This document shows, piece by piece, positions 26,774 through 35,879 of a DNA stretch of 64,000 bases (its first letter is position 1; each line of letters begins with the position of its first letter). A program made the position numbers and the translations under genes. Source of the stretch: Rhodobacteraceae bacterium D3-12. GTDB taxonomy: Bacteria > Pseudomonadota > Alphaproteobacteria > Rhodobacterales > Rhodobacteraceae. The stretch spans positions 1,674,001 through 1,738,000 of the forward strand of contig CP104793.1 of NCBI GenBank assembly GCA_025916135.1, given 5' to 3'. The notes under the pieces are model-generated. The model worked only from the letters and a program-made list of their open reading frames with translations, made no database searches and was not told where the DNA came from.

Positions 26774-27135
26774 ATGAAACAGATACTCAGCCTGACTTTT
26801 GCCGCGTCGCTTGCTGCTGCGCCCGTGCTTGCCGAAGAGAGCAAGGGGGGAGTTCGCTCATGGAAGAGGGGGCGAAGCTTCTGTTGCGGGGGTTCATGCA
26901 GGAGATGGAACCGGCGATCGACGATCTGAAGAAATTCAGCGAAGAGGTCGAGCCGGGTTTGCGGTTGTTCGTTCAAAAGATGGGCCCGGCTTTGCACGAT
27001 CTGATGGGAAAAATCGACGATATCACGGCCTATCATTCGCCCGAAGTTATGCCGAACGGCGACATCATCATCCGGCGCAAGACGCCGGATGAGATCAAGA
27101 AAGACAAGGGCGAAGGCGGCGAGATTGATTTGTGA
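26774..27135 (+). pseudogene. Small periplasmic protein, frameshifted in this sequence
   Basis: The first part encodes a clean signal peptide (M-K-Q-I-L-S-L-T-F ending A-E-E). The second encodes an acidic helical protein (M-E-E-G-A-K-L-L-L-R-G-F-M-Q-E-M-E-P) with a C-terminal N-G-D-I-I-I-R-R-K. Adding one G to the six-G run at 26845-26850 fuses them into 120 residues. This shape (signal, M-E-E-G-A, repeated E-P-A-L-x-D-L, Y-H-x-P-E-x-x-P-N-G-D-I) is a small exported family common in Rhodobacterales, sometimes mislabelled AAA ATPase. There is no P-loop. Function unknown. Convergent with mttB. Confidence 0.72.
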
Positions 27136-27144
27136 CCCCGGCGT

Positions 27145-28683
27145 CTAGCGCGGCAAGTGGATATTGAACCTTGCGCGGAGTGCCGCATCGAGGTCCGGCG
27201 CGAAAAGCGCGCCAGAGAGCTCTGCCAAGATCGCTTCTTTTCGCGCTGTGGCCTTTTCGTTGAGGTCCGGTTTGCCGATTTCATCCCATTCTTTGGGGGA
27301 CGTGCGATCACCCAGTGCCGGGTAGACATGATCGCTCTGCATCCGGCCAAGAGTTTCGGCGGTGCCGAGGTAATGCCCCGGTCCGCCCATGCAAACGCTG
27401 CGCATTTGTTCAAGGGCGAGGGTGGTGTCATCGACTTCGATCCCGCGCACACAGCGCAGCGCCTGACCGATGATGTCGTTCCCGAGGATCAAGCTCTCGT
27501 GGCAAAAGCCGAGCAGGGATGCGTGCATCCCGGCGGATTCATAGACCATGTTGAGACCTGACAGACCGGCGATCACATTCGAGCACATCTGCTCCCAACC
27601 GGCCTGCATGTCGGGCAATTTGCTGTCAGCGATACCGGCGGCGGCACCACCGGGCAGGCCATAGAATTTGTGCATCTGAGAGCAGCCCGCGGTGAGCAGC
27701 GCCTGTTCGCCGGACCCACCCGTCATCGCACCAGAGCGCAGGTCGAGGCCGAAAGGCCATGTGCCAAAGATCGCGGGATGCCCCGGCGAGATGGCATTGA
27801 CATAGACAACACCGGCAAGGCATTCGGCGACCGCCTGAGTGATGGCGCCCGCGATGGTAGAGGGCGCGGTGGCCCCGGCCATGCCCGCAGAGAGCAACAG
27901 CACGGGCATGCCACCTGCGATGACCTTTTCCATCACAAGACAGCTTTCGGTGGCGAATTTTAAGGGCGGCACAACGAAACAGTTGGAGTTTGACACGAAG
28001 GGGCGCGCGCGCCATTCGGCCTCTCCGCCCGCGATCATATGCAGCATCTCAAGCGCGTCATCGACAAAATCGGGTTCGGTAAAGGACACGCCGACATGTT
28101 TGGTTGTCCCCGAACAACAGGCATAAATCGAGTTGAGGTCGAGTTCGCGGCTGTCGGTTATGTCTCGGCACACCATTGGGCGTTGCAGGAAGTGGATATT
28201 GTCGAGCTGGTCGACGATGCGGGCGGCGTCATGCAAGTCTTGCACCGTGCTTTCGCGATAGGCGCGCCCTTGGACATCGACCATGTGAACGGCCGCGCCA
28301 GCCGTGCCATAGTGCACGCGGTTGCCCGAGAGGGTGAGGTCGTTTTTGCCATCGCGGCTATTGAGATTTACCTCTTTGGCGGCCAGCGCGAGCATGTCTT
28401 CGACGAGGGCGCGGGGGAAGCGGAGACGACCATCGTCACCCATGATCGCTCCCGCGCGGGTCATGATGTCTATGCCAGAGGCTGGCGCATCGACCAGCCC
28501 GATTTCTTCCAACGCGCGCAGGGCGGTTTCGTGGATTCGGGCCATGTCGGTATCGGTCAGGGGTTTGAACCTGCCGCCCTCCATGCCGGGGCGGATGGGA
28601 CGTACGGCCTCGGAGAGGGGGGCGCTTCGGGCTGCGTGGCGGGCGTTGCGGCCGCCGGCGCGTCTTTTAAGGGGTGCGTTCAT
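27145..28683 (-). CDS. Trimethylamine methyltransferase (MttB) family protein, non-pyrrolysine
   Basis: The 512-residue TIM-barrel protein belongs to the MttB superfamily, in which members transfer a methyl group from a quaternary or tertiary amine to a corrinoid protein. The conserved stretches G-G-R-F-K-P-L, H-Y-G-T-A-G-A-A-V-H and G-P-G-H-Y-L-G are present. The frame is uninterrupted, with no internal amber codon, so it is not the pyrrolysine-containing trimethylamine enzyme. Characterised non-pyrrolysine members include glycine betaine and carnitine or proline-betaine methyltransferases. No corrinoid protein or methyltransferase-activation gene is adjacent. The symbol is left blank because the substrate is unknown. 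Confidence 0.88.
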   Translation of the reverse strand: MNAPLKRRAGGRNARHAARSAPLSEAVRPIRPGMEGGRFKPLTDTDMARIHETALRALEEIGLVDAPASGIDIMTRAGAIMGDDGRLRFPRALVEDMLALAAKEVNLNSRDGKNDLTLSGNRVHYGTAGAAVHMVDVQGRAYRESTVQDLHDAARIVDQLDNIHFLQRPMVCRDITDSRELDLNSIYACCSGTTKHVGVSFTEPDFVDDALEMLHMIAGGEAEWRARPFVSNSNCFVVPPLKFATESCLVMEKVIAGGMPVLLLSAGMAGATAPSTIAGAITQAVAECLAGVVYVNAISPGHPAIFGTWPFGLDLRSGAMTGGSGEQALLTAGCSQMHKFYGLPGGAAAGIADSKLPDMQAGWEQMCSNVIAGLSGLNMVYESAGMHASLLGFCHESLILGNDIIGQALRCVRGIEVDDTTLALEQMRSVCMGGPGHYLGTAETLGRMQSDHVYPALGDRTSPKEWDEIGKPDLNEKATARKEAILAELSGALFAPDLDAALRARFNIHLPR

Positions 28684-28719
28684 GTTGGAAGCCTTTGGTT
28701 GGAGTTCTGATAAGGGATG

Positions 28720-28812
28720 TCAGAACAAACCCGGCCTTCCACGCGCCGCGCGACCACGTTCGGCACCGATGGTGCGGATAACAAGACTGATTTTGCAGCC
28801 CGGTTCCTGCAT
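28720..28812 (-). CDS. Possible 30-residue small ORF upstream of the MttB-family gene
   Basis: An ATG at 28812 has AGGAG seven bases upstream and opens a 30-codon frame ending 36 bases before the MttB-family start on the same strand. The peptide is basic (M-Q-E-P-G-C-K-I-S-L-V-I-R). It could be a leader peptide, a small protein, or a chance frame. I have no homology evidence. Confidence 0.25.
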   Translation of the reverse strand: MQEPGCKISLVIRTIGAERGRAARGRPGLF

Positions 28813-28906
28813 GGGCGTACTCCTGTCTGCTGCAAGCCAGATTGACCGGGGTTTTCCAGTCAATCTGTGCCATTTGCGACAGGAGGTCGTTTTCAGAGGA
28901 TGGGCG

Positions 28907-29821
28907 TTACCATTTGCCGGTCGCGCCGCCGCCGCCGGATTTGCCGCCGCCCATATCGGGCTTTGGTGGTTCGTCATCCTTGCCGCGGGCTGCGATCGTG
29001 TATTCCTTGACCTCGCGGTGGCCGCAGTTTTCGCATTCGGTGACAGTTTCACCGCGTCCGGGTTTGGTTTCGGTCGGCTCTTGGAGGTGACTATGGCTGA
29101 CCTTGAGGCCGCGATTGCCGCATTTGGGGCATTTGGCGAGTTTGGACTTCAAAGCGCCCCAACCGATCAAGGCGGCGAAAGGCGCGAATATGATCGCGGC
29201 CCACCAAGCGCCAAGCCCACCGGATTCTTCGCCGTCTTTGGGTTGGCCATCGGCAGCGCCACCAGCCGGAGGAAGGGTGTCAGAGGCCGCGCCCGAGGCG
29301 TCGGGCTTGGGGGCGTCCTGTCCGGCGATGTGGTTTGTGATGATGAGGTCGATTGTATCGGTGACCCCGGCGCGGATACCATCGTTATACCGCTCTTCCT
29401 TGAACGCGGGGATGACCGAGCGGTTGAGCACGATCTGGGTCGCCACTTGCCAGTCGTAGCCGTAGGCTTCGCCGAGTTCGATGCGCATTTCGCGGTCGGT
29501 GTGAAGGACAAGGAACAAGACTCCGTCGTTTTTCTCGGCATTGCCGATTTTCCATTGTTCAAAGAGCCCTTTGGAAAACGCCTCGACGCTTTGATCGGGG
29601 GCGAACATGTCCTTGCGCGACAGGGTCACGACGGTCATCACGACGCCGGTGTCTTTTTGCAATGCTTCGAGCTGCGCCACCAGTTCGGCTTCGCTTTCTG
29701 GTGGGAGCAGATTGGCGAAATCATTGACCGTGGTTGCGGACGGATCGGGATAGGTTTGGGCCGCAATGGGACCGGTGAAAAGAAGGGCCAGCGCAAGCCA
29801 GCTAAACAGAATGCGTTTCAT
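28907..29821 (-). CDS. TPM-domain membrane protein with zinc ribbon
   Basis: The 304-residue protein has a signal peptide (to about A-A-Q, residue 22) and a TPM_phosphatase/YgcG-like domain (about 28-165; V-N-D-F-A-N-L-L-P and D-G-V-L-F-L-V). A low-complexity linker and one membrane segment (about 205-225) come next. The cytoplasmic tail has a zinc ribbon made of C-P-K-C-G and C-E-N-C-G. It ends in a Gly-rich tail (G-G-G-K-S-G-G-G-G), as in bacterial YgcG-type proteins. TPM proteins act in membrane or photosystem maintenance in some organisms; its role here is unknown. Confidence 0.8.
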   Translation of the reverse strand: MKRILFSWLALALLFTGPIAAQTYPDPSATTVNDFANLLPPESEAELVAQLEALQKDTGVVMTVVTLSRKDMFAPDQSVEAFSKGLFEQWKIGNAEKNDGVLFLVLHTDREMRIELGEAYGYDWQVATQIVLNRSVIPAFKEERYNDGIRAGVTDTIDLIITNHIAGQDAPKPDASGAASDTLPPAGGAADGQPKDGEESGGLGAWWAAIIFAPFAALIGWGALKSKLAKCPKCGNRGLKVSHSHLQEPTETKPGRGETVTECENCGHREVKEYTIAARGKDDEPPKPDMGGGKSGGGGATGKW

Positions 29822-29884
29822 ATCTAGTCTCTCAATTCTTTAAATACTGGAGACAGAATAGGCCCGCAAAGGTGATTTAGGCAA

Positions 29885-31060
29885 TCATATTTGGGCAGCG
29901 GCGAAGCGCATGACCTCTTGCAGGGCGGCTGCAAAGGCGTTGTCTTCGACCGTCATGGCGACGCGGATATGGCCCGCGGCCGCCTCTCCAAAGCTTTCGC
30001 CGGGCATCACCGCGATCTTGCGCTCTTCGAGCAGGCGGGCGGCAAAATCGCTGCCTGAAAGGCCGGTCGCGCGGATGTCGAGCATCATATACATAGCCCC
30101 TTGGGGCGGCACGCTGCGCACAAGGTTTTGCTGGCCAAGGATGTCGAGCGCGATGAGGCGGCGGCGGCGGAATGGCTCTGCGATGGCCTCTTCAAAGCGC
30201 GGGCCTTGTTGCAGGGCGAAAAGCGCGGCCTCCTGAATGTAGCCCGGCACGCCATAGGTGGTGTGGGTCGACAGGTTGATAAGATTGGAGACAGCGGCTT
30301 CGGGGCCGACGATCCAACCGACGCGGCTTCCGGTCATGGCGTGGCTTTTGGACATGGAACCGACGACCAGCGTGCGATCTGCCATGCCGGGAAGGGCGCG
30401 GATCGAGATGTGCTCGCCGTCCCAGAGTTGGGTGTCGTAAACCTCATCAGAGATGACCCAGAAATCATGGTCCTTGGACGCTTCGGCGATCCCGTCGAGC
30501 GTTTCGCGGGAATAGACCACACCGGTAGGATTGTTGGGGGTGTTGATCAACAGCGACGCGGCATTGGTGACGGCTGCCGTCTTGGCGATCTCGGCCGGGT
30601 CGGGTTGGAAGCCGTTCTCAGCAAGGGCGGCAATGGGGCGGGCCACCGCGCTGGCCCCGCGCAGGGTGCCGGGGTAGGTGGCATAATAGGGATCAATATA
30701 GAGCGCGGTTTGACCGGGATCGCAGACGGCCATATGGGCCGCGAAAAGCGCGGCCTGGCCACCGGGGGTGATAACGACGTTCTCGCGCTTGGTCGGCACG
30801 CCGGTGGCCGCGGTGACGCGCTCGGCAATCACATCGCGCAGGGCGGGGATGCCGGGAATGGCGGCATAGCCTGTGTGCCCGGCAAGCGCGGCGCGGTGCA
30901 TTTCGTTCAGGATCGCAGGATCGGTGCGGATGTCGTGTTCGCCGATGGTCAGTTCGGTGATGCTCTCACCGGCGGCGACCATGGCGCGGGCCCGCAGATA
31001 GATTTCCCACCCTCCCGACGCATCGGGGGTCAAGGTGGTGATCCGGTTCGAGAGCTGCAT
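29885..31060 (-). CDS. PLP-dependent aminotransferase, class I/II
   Basis: The 391-residue fold-type-I aminotransferase has the substrate and cofactor residues N-N-P-T-G (175-180), D205-E-V-Y208, the Schiff-base lysine K238 in S-M-S-K-S-H, and G-S-R shortly after. Length is normal for the aspartate aminotransferase-like family. The ATG at 31060 was preferred to one 60 bases upstream because it begins the N-terminal arm (M-Q-L-S-N-R-I). Substrate specificity cannot be read from sequence. The neighbours do not define a pathway. Confidence 0.88.
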   Translation of the reverse strand: MQLSNRITTLTPDASGGWEIYLRARAMVAAGESITELTIGEHDIRTDPAILNEMHRAALAGHTGYAAIPGIPALRDVIAERVTAATGVPTKRENVVITPGGQAALFAAHMAVCDPGQTALYIDPYYATYPGTLRGASAVARPIAALAENGFQPDPAEIAKTAAVTNAASLLINTPNNPTGVVYSRETLDGIAEASKDHDFWVISDEVYDTQLWDGEHISIRALPGMADRTLVVGSMSKSHAMTGSRVGWIVGPEAAVSNLINLSTHTTYGVPGYIQEAALFALQQGPRFEEAIAEPFRRRRLIALDILGQQNLVRSVPPQGAMYMMLDIRATGLSGSDFAARLLEERKIAVMPGESFGEAAAGHIRVAMTVEDNAFAAALQEVMRFAAAQI

Positions 31061-31116
31061 CGTGATTCTCCTTGGTCTGTCCGTGCGCCCATGCAGACGC
31101 GTGCAGGCAAGGGAAG

Positions 31117-31479
31117 TCAATCAGCGGCAGAGGTGTCACGCTGCGGCAAGCTGGCCTGAAACTTTTTGGTCAACCCAGAGCGGATCGTGTCATAGGCCAC
31201 TTCGAGGCGGTGTCGGAGTTCGCCCTCGTCCAGCGTGTCAAAAGGCATATGCAGCCATGAGCGGTGAAAATAGGGGGCTTTGATGCCAGCACCCGCGTCA
31301 ATCAGCATTTGCGCGGTTTCGATGTCGGGCGTTTTGAGCGACACACCGTCCCCGACTGCACCAATGCAGGCAAACACCTTACCACCGATTTTCCACGCAT
31401 CATGACCGCCGCCCCAAGGGTCCGAACGCTCAGCCCCGGGGAAGGTGGCGGCGATGGTATTGACCATGTCTCGGCTCAT
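31117..31479 (-). CDS. MmcQ/YjbR-family DNA-binding-fold protein
   Basis: The 120-residue protein matches the MmcQ/YjbR family: F-P-G-A-E near residue 14, W-K-I-G-G-K-V-F-A-C in the middle, and the end Y-F-H-R-S-W-L-H plus L-E-V-A-Y-D. These small proteins have a double-wing fold; the molecular role is uncertain. It diverges from cysS across a 173-base spacer. Confidence 0.82.
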   Translation of the reverse strand: MSRDMVNTIAATFPGAERSDPWGGGHDAWKIGGKVFACIGAVGDGVSLKTPDIETAQMLIDAGAGIKAPYFHRSWLHMPFDTLDEGELRHRLEVAYDTIRSGLTKKFQASLPQRDTSAAD

Positions 31480-31545
31480 GTCATTCTCCGGCTTGGCAAA
31501 ATGCGTTTCCTCCGCTAAAGCTTAGCACATGACAAGAACCTGCAA

Positions 31546-31569
31546 CATTATCTGCTGCATTACCTGCTG
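31546..31569. repeat. Two tandem 12-bp units before cysS
   Basis: Two units (31546-31557 and 31558-31569) differ at one position. They lie in the divergent spacer, 84-107 bases before cysS, and may be a binding site or simple slippage. Confidence 0.5.
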
Positions 31570-31652
31570 ACATCGTCAGGCGGGCCGTTCTTCTTGTTTC
31601 CACTCACATCGGAAGTTGATATGCCCGCCGCGAGGCCGCGTGCGAGGACGCT

Positions 31653-33077
31653 ATGACCGATATCAAACTTTACAACACCCGGACCCGCAAGAAGGAGGCA
31701 TTCGCCCCGATCGACCCGGAAAATGTGCGGATGTATGTCTGTGGGCCAACGGTTTATGATCGCGCCCATATTGGCAATGCGCGCCCGGTGGTGGTGTTTG
31801 ACACACTCTACCGCTTGCTGCGCTATGTCTATGGGGCCGAGCACGTCACCTATGTGCGCAATTTCACCGACGTCGATGACAAGATCAACGCCCGCGCCGC
31901 CGAGAGTGGGCGCACGATTGGCGAGATCACGGCAGAGACAACGCAATGGTATCTCGATGATATGGGCGCGTTGGGCGCGCTGGAGCCTTCGATTAAGAAC
32001 GATCCAGATCATGCTAAAGCGATGCCACGCGCCACGCAGTTCATTCCTGAGATGGTGGCGATGATCGACGACCTGATCGCGCGGGGGCATGCCTATGCCA
32101 AGGAGGGGCATGTGCTGTTCCGGGTGCGTTCATATGAAGGGTATGGCGGGCTTTCGGGTCGCTCGGTTGACGACATGATCGCCGGCGCGCGGGTTGAGGT
32201 TGCGCCCTTCAAGGAAGACCCGATGGATTTCGTTTTGTGGAAACCATCGAATGATGCGCAACCGGGCTGGGACAGCCCGTGGGGGCGCGGGCGTCCGGGC
32301 TGGCATATTGAATGCTCGGCGATGGCCTATGAGCTGTTGGGCGAGAGTTTTGACATTCATGGCGGGGGGAATGATCTGATGTTCCCGCACCATGAGAATG
32401 AGATCGCGCAAAGCTGCTGTGCCCATCCCGAGGGAGAGTTTGCCCGCGTGTGGATGCATAACGAGATGTTGCAGGTCGAGGGGAAGAAGATGTCCAAGTC
32501 TTTGGGCAACTTCTTTACCGTGCATGATTTGCTGGACAAGGGCGTGCCGGGCGAGGTGATCAGGTTTGTTTTCCTGAGCACGCATTATCGCAAGCCGATG
32601 GATTGGACGGAGAAGAAGGCGCGGGAGGCGGAGGCGACTTTGAGAAAGTGGCATGGGCTTGTTGATGGGGTTGAAGCGTCATCGGAGCCGGCGAAGGCGG
32701 TCATGGAAGCCTTAAAGGATGATCTTAATACCGCTGGAGCGATTGCGGAACTTCACAAGTTAGCCAAAACTGGCGACTACGCTCAACTCGCCGCAAGCTT
32801 AGCTATCCTTGGATTGGAAGATTTGGAGACCGCAAGCGGTGTTGTGGCGTCGTTTGGCTTTTCGCAAGACCTAGAGGTCCTCGACGCAGCTAATTCAGTT
32901 ATCCGGCGATGGATGGAGCTAAGAGAGGCCAAAGACTATGCGGCGGCCGACACTTTGAGGGAGAGAGCATCCGATATTGGTCTTGAACTCGTGGTGGAGA
33001 AAATTGATGGCAAACTCAATGGCTCATTCCATGTTTCAGGTAGTCCCACCGTTAGGCAAATAGAGGCTTTGATATGA
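31653..33077 (+). CDS. cysS: Cysteinyl-tRNA synthetase
   Basis: CysS charges tRNA-Cys with cysteine. The 474-residue class I synthetase has the zinc Cys30 (Y-V-C-G-P-T-V-Y), the H-I-G-N signature (39-42), the H-H-E-N-E zinc region and the KMSKS loop at 279-283. Length is normal. The last 380 bases or so (from about 32700, the DALR-like and C-terminal part) look different from the first two-thirds. Leu TTA/CTA, Arg AGA/AGG and other AT-ending codons become frequent and GC drops. The reading frame and the domain remain intact. Confidence 0.96.
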   Translation: MTDIKLYNTRTRKKEAFAPIDPENVRMYVCGPTVYDRAHIGNARPVVVFDTLYRLLRYVYGAEHVTYVRNFTDVDDKINARAAESGRTIGEITAETTQWYLDDMGALGALEPSIKNDPDHAKAMPRATQFIPEMVAMIDDLIARGHAYAKEGHVLFRVRSYEGYGGLSGRSVDDMIAGARVEVAPFKEDPMDFVLWKPSNDAQPGWDSPWGRGRPGWHIECSAMAYELLGESFDIHGGGNDLMFPHHENEIAQSCCAHPEGEFARVWMHNEMLQVEGKKMSKSLGNFFTVHDLLDKGVPGEVIRFVFLSTHYRKPMDWTEKKAREAEATLRKWHGLVDGVEASSEPAKAVMEALKDDLNTAGAIAELHKLAKTGDYAQLAASLAILGLEDLETASGVVASFGFSQDLEVLDAANSVIRRWMELREAKDYAAADTLRERASDIGLELVVEKIDGKLNGSFHVSGSPTVRQIEALI

Positions 33078-33125
33078 GCGGGATAGAGGTGGAAACGTGG
33101 GTAGAATCTCACACCCGGCGCGACT

Positions 33126-33251
33126 GCGCCATGCCCGACCTCCCCCCAGGGAGGGCATTTTGCCAACAGAAGTCACGCGCGTTGCATTCGCAGTGGAAAG
33201 AACGAGTGTTGCACCTGGATTCACCGGCCCTCCCGAGGTCGGGCATGGCGC
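33126..33251. repeat. Inverted repeat between cysS and cimA
   Basis: Sixteen-bp perfect arms at 33126-33141 and 33236-33251 have a further 8-bp inner pair (33149-33156 with 33227-33234). The centre is about 70 bases. The frame through it could be read as an N-terminal extension of cimA, but that part has no similarity to CimA and follows the repeat. Confidence 0.65.
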
Positions 33252-33279
33252 AATCACGCCTCGAGATGGGAGAAGTGCA

Positions 33280-34893
33280 ATGACCGAACGCCTTTATATC
33301 TATGACACCACGCTGCGCGACGGACAGCAAACGCAGGGCGTGCAATTCTCGACTCCGGAAAAGCATCAGATTGCCGCGATGCTGGATCAGTTGGGCGTCG
33401 ATTATATCGAAGGCGGCTGGCCGGGGGCAAACCCGACCGACAGCGACTTTTTCAACGAAGCGCCCAAGACGCGCGCCACGTTCACGGCCTTTGGCATGAC
33501 CAAGCGGGCCGGGCGCAGCGCCGAAAATGATGATGTTCTGGCCGAGGTAATGAACGCAGGCACGCAGGCCGTGTGTCTTGTTGGCAAGTCACATGATTTC
33601 CACGTCAAAACGGCGCTTGGGATTGAGTTGGACGAGAATGTCGAAAATATCCGGGCCTCGGTTGCGCATATCGTGGCGCAAGGGCGTGAGGCGCTGTTTG
33701 ATGCCGAGCATTTCTTTGACGGCTATAAGGCCAACGCGCCTTATGCTCTGAAGTGCGCGTTGGCCGCCTATGAGGCGGGCGCGCGTTGGGTGGTGCTGTG
33801 TGATACCAATGGCGGGACGTTGCCCGGTGAAATTCACGACATCACCCGCGCTGTGATCGAGGCCGGTGTGCCGGGAGATCATCTTGGTATTCACACCCAT
33901 AACGACACGGAAAATGCCGTGGCAGGCTCGCTTGCTGCGATTGATGCGGGCGCGCGACAGGTGCAGGGCACGTTGAACGGGTTGGGCGAGCGATGTGGCA
34001 ACGCCAATCTGACCACATTGATCCCGACGCTGCTTTTGAAAGAGCCCTATGCCAGCAGCTTTGAGACCGAAATCACGCTTGACGCGTTGAAGTCGCTGAC
34101 GCGGGCGTCGCGGCAATTGGATGACATTTTGAACCGCGTCCCAATGCGACAGGCGCCCTATGTAGGGGCCAGTGCGTTTGCGCATAAGGCGGGGCTGCAT
34201 GCCTCGGCGATCCTCAAAGATCCGTCCACGTATGAGCATATCGTGCCCGAAACAGTCGGCAACGGGCGGATCATCCCGATGTCAAACCAAGCCGGTCAAT
34301 CCAACCTGCGCCGCCGTTTGGCGGATGCGGGAATTGATGTGGCTGCGGGTGATCCGGCGCTGTCACGCATCCTTGATGAGATCAAAGCACGTGAGGCGCA
34401 GGGTTATACCTATGACAGTGCGCAGGCGTCTTTTGAGTTGCTGGCGCGGCGTGAATTGGGGATTTGCCCGGAGTTTTTCGAGGTGAAACGCTATAAGGTC
34501 ACGGTCGAGCGGCGCAAAAACAAATACGACAGGATGGTGTCCCTGTCCGAGGCGGTTGTTGTGATCAAAGTGGACGGAGACAAGAAGCTTTCGGTTTCAG
34601 AAAGCCTTGATGAAGACGGGTCAGATCGCGGGCCGGTGAATGCGCTGTCCAAGGCGCTGGCCAAGGATTTGGGGCGCTATCAAGCCCTGATCAACGACAT
34701 ACAGCTTGTTGATTTCAAGGTGCGTATCACCCAAGGCGGCACCGAGGCCGTGACCCGTGTCATTATTGACAGCGAAGACGGGCAGGGGCGGCGTTGGTCA
34801 ACGGTTGGGGTGAGCCCGAACATAGTGGATGCCTCGTTTGACGCGCTGCTGGATGCGGTCAATTGGAAGCTTCTGCGGGACGGGGCGACGTGA
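33280..34893 (+). CDS. cimA: (R)-citramalate synthase
   Basis: CimA condenses pyruvate and acetyl-CoA to (R)-citramalate, the threonine-independent entry to isoleucine. The 537-residue protein has the HMGL-like catalytic barrel (Y-D-T-T-L-R-D-G-Q-Q-T-Q-G at the start; H-T-H-N-D near 207). It has the C-terminal LeuA-type allosteric dimer domain (from about 400), normal length for the long CimA type. The ATG at 33280 is chosen because D-T-T-L-R-D begins right after it, and GGGAG precedes it. Leucine-type 2-isopropylmalate synthases are the main alternative; the N-terminal pattern and length favour CimA. The next gene overlaps by four bases (GTGA). Confidence 0.9.
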   Translation: MTERLYIYDTTLRDGQQTQGVQFSTPEKHQIAAMLDQLGVDYIEGGWPGANPTDSDFFNEAPKTRATFTAFGMTKRAGRSAENDDVLAEVMNAGTQAVCLVGKSHDFHVKTALGIELDENVENIRASVAHIVAQGREALFDAEHFFDGYKANAPYALKCALAAYEAGARWVVLCDTNGGTLPGEIHDITRAVIEAGVPGDHLGIHTHNDTENAVAGSLAAIDAGARQVQGTLNGLGERCGNANLTTLIPTLLLKEPYASSFETEITLDALKSLTRASRQLDDILNRVPMRQAPYVGASAFAHKAGLHASAILKDPSTYEHIVPETVGNGRIIPMSNQAGQSNLRRRLADAGIDVAAGDPALSRILDEIKAREAQGYTYDSAQASFELLARRELGICPEFFEVKRYKVTVERRKNKYDRMVSLSEAVVVIKVDGDKKLSVSESLDEDGSDRGPVNALSKALAKDLGRYQALINDIQLVDFKVRITQGGTEAVTRVIIDSEDGQGRRWSTVGVSPNIVDASFDALLDAVNWKLLRDGAT

Positions 34894-35879
34894 TTTTCAA
34901 GCTGCTCAGCTTTGTTGCCATTAGCGTTGCGATTTATTTTGCGATTGCGTTTGGTTTGATCCTGTCGCAACGCCCGTCAACGGCTGTTGCGGCTGATCAA
35001 GGGTTGGATTTTCAACGCATTCTCGGTGATGGCTTTGCCTTGCCGGTGGATGAGGCTGCGGTTGTGCGCAGCGAAGTCGAGTTGAGGGATGGCAGCGCGC
35101 TTGAGCTTTTGACCCTCCGCAGGGGAGACGCGCCGGACCTGCCTATCTTGCTTATGGTGCATGGGTCAGGTTGGCACGGCGCACAGTTTGAGCGGTTAGG
35201 GTGGGCGCTTGCCGATCTGGCCGAGGTGCGGATCGTGACGTTGCGTGGGCATGGCGCGACCCCGGATAGGCGCGGTGATGTCGATTACCTTGGTCAGTTC
35301 GAAGACGATTTGGCCGATGTTCTGAAGGATGCGGGGGATCGTGAGGTTTTGGTGCTCGGCCATTCTTCGGGCGGGGGGCTTGTCGTGCGAATGGCGGGCG
35401 GTGCGCATGGCGGCTTGATCGACCGGGCAATCTTGCTCGCTCCGTTCTTGCAGCATGATGCGCCAACGACGCGCGCAAACTCCGGTGGTTGGGCAAAGCC
35501 GCTGACGCGGCGGATCATCGGGTTATCCATGTTGAACATGGTGGGTGTTCACGCGTTCGATCACTTGACAGCGATCCAGTTCAACATGCCCAAAGCAGTG
35601 CTTGACGGCCCAATGGGTCACACGGCGACGACCGCCTATTCTTGGCGATTAAACCAGAGTTTTGCACCCAGGCGCGATTGGCAGGGGGATGTGGGCAAGC
35701 TGCCCGAGTTTTTGTTGATTGTCGGGGCGCGGGACGAGGCGTTTGATGCGGCGCTCTTTGAGCCGACATTGAAAGAGATAACGACAAAGGGGCAATATGA
35801 GATTGTGCCTGATGTCGGGCATCTCGACGTGGTTAACGCGCCCGAGACTTTGGCCATGATCCGTGAATTCCTGCGATGA
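34890..35879 (+). CDS. Alpha/beta hydrolase, membrane-anchored
   Basis: The 329-residue protein starts with GTG at 34890, overlapping the cimA stop. It has an N-terminal membrane helix (about 2-20) followed by an alpha/beta hydrolase domain. The oxyanion turn is in M-V-H-G-S-G, the nucleophile in G-H-S-S-G-G-G, the acid in V-G-A-R-D-E and the His in V-G-H-L-D-V. The hydrolase could be an esterase or lipase with a membrane-near substrate; the natural substrate is unknown. It overlaps the next gene by four bases, so cimA, this gene and the following one form a coupled trio. Confidence 0.82.
   Translation: MIFKLLSFVAISVAIYFAIAFGLILSQRPSTAVAADQGLDFQRILGDGFALPVDEAAVVRSEVELRDGSALELLTLRRGDAPDLPILLMVHGSGWHGAQFERLGWALADLAEVRIVTLRGHGATPDRRGDVDYLGQFEDDLADVLKDAGDREVLVLGHSSGGGLVVRMAGGAHGGLIDRAILLAPFLQHDAPTTRANSGGWAKPLTRRIIGLSMLNMVGVHAFDHLTAIQFNMPKAVLDGPMGHTATTAYSWRLNQSFAPRRDWQGDVGKLPEFLLIVGARDEAFDAALFEPTLKEITTKGQYEIVPDVGHLDVVNAPETLAMIREFLR

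Noticed and set aside
33097-33279. N-terminal extension of cimA from an upstream start
   Set aside because: The extension translates the inverted-repeat element and has no CimA similarity. The ATG at 33280 begins directly with the family N-terminus.
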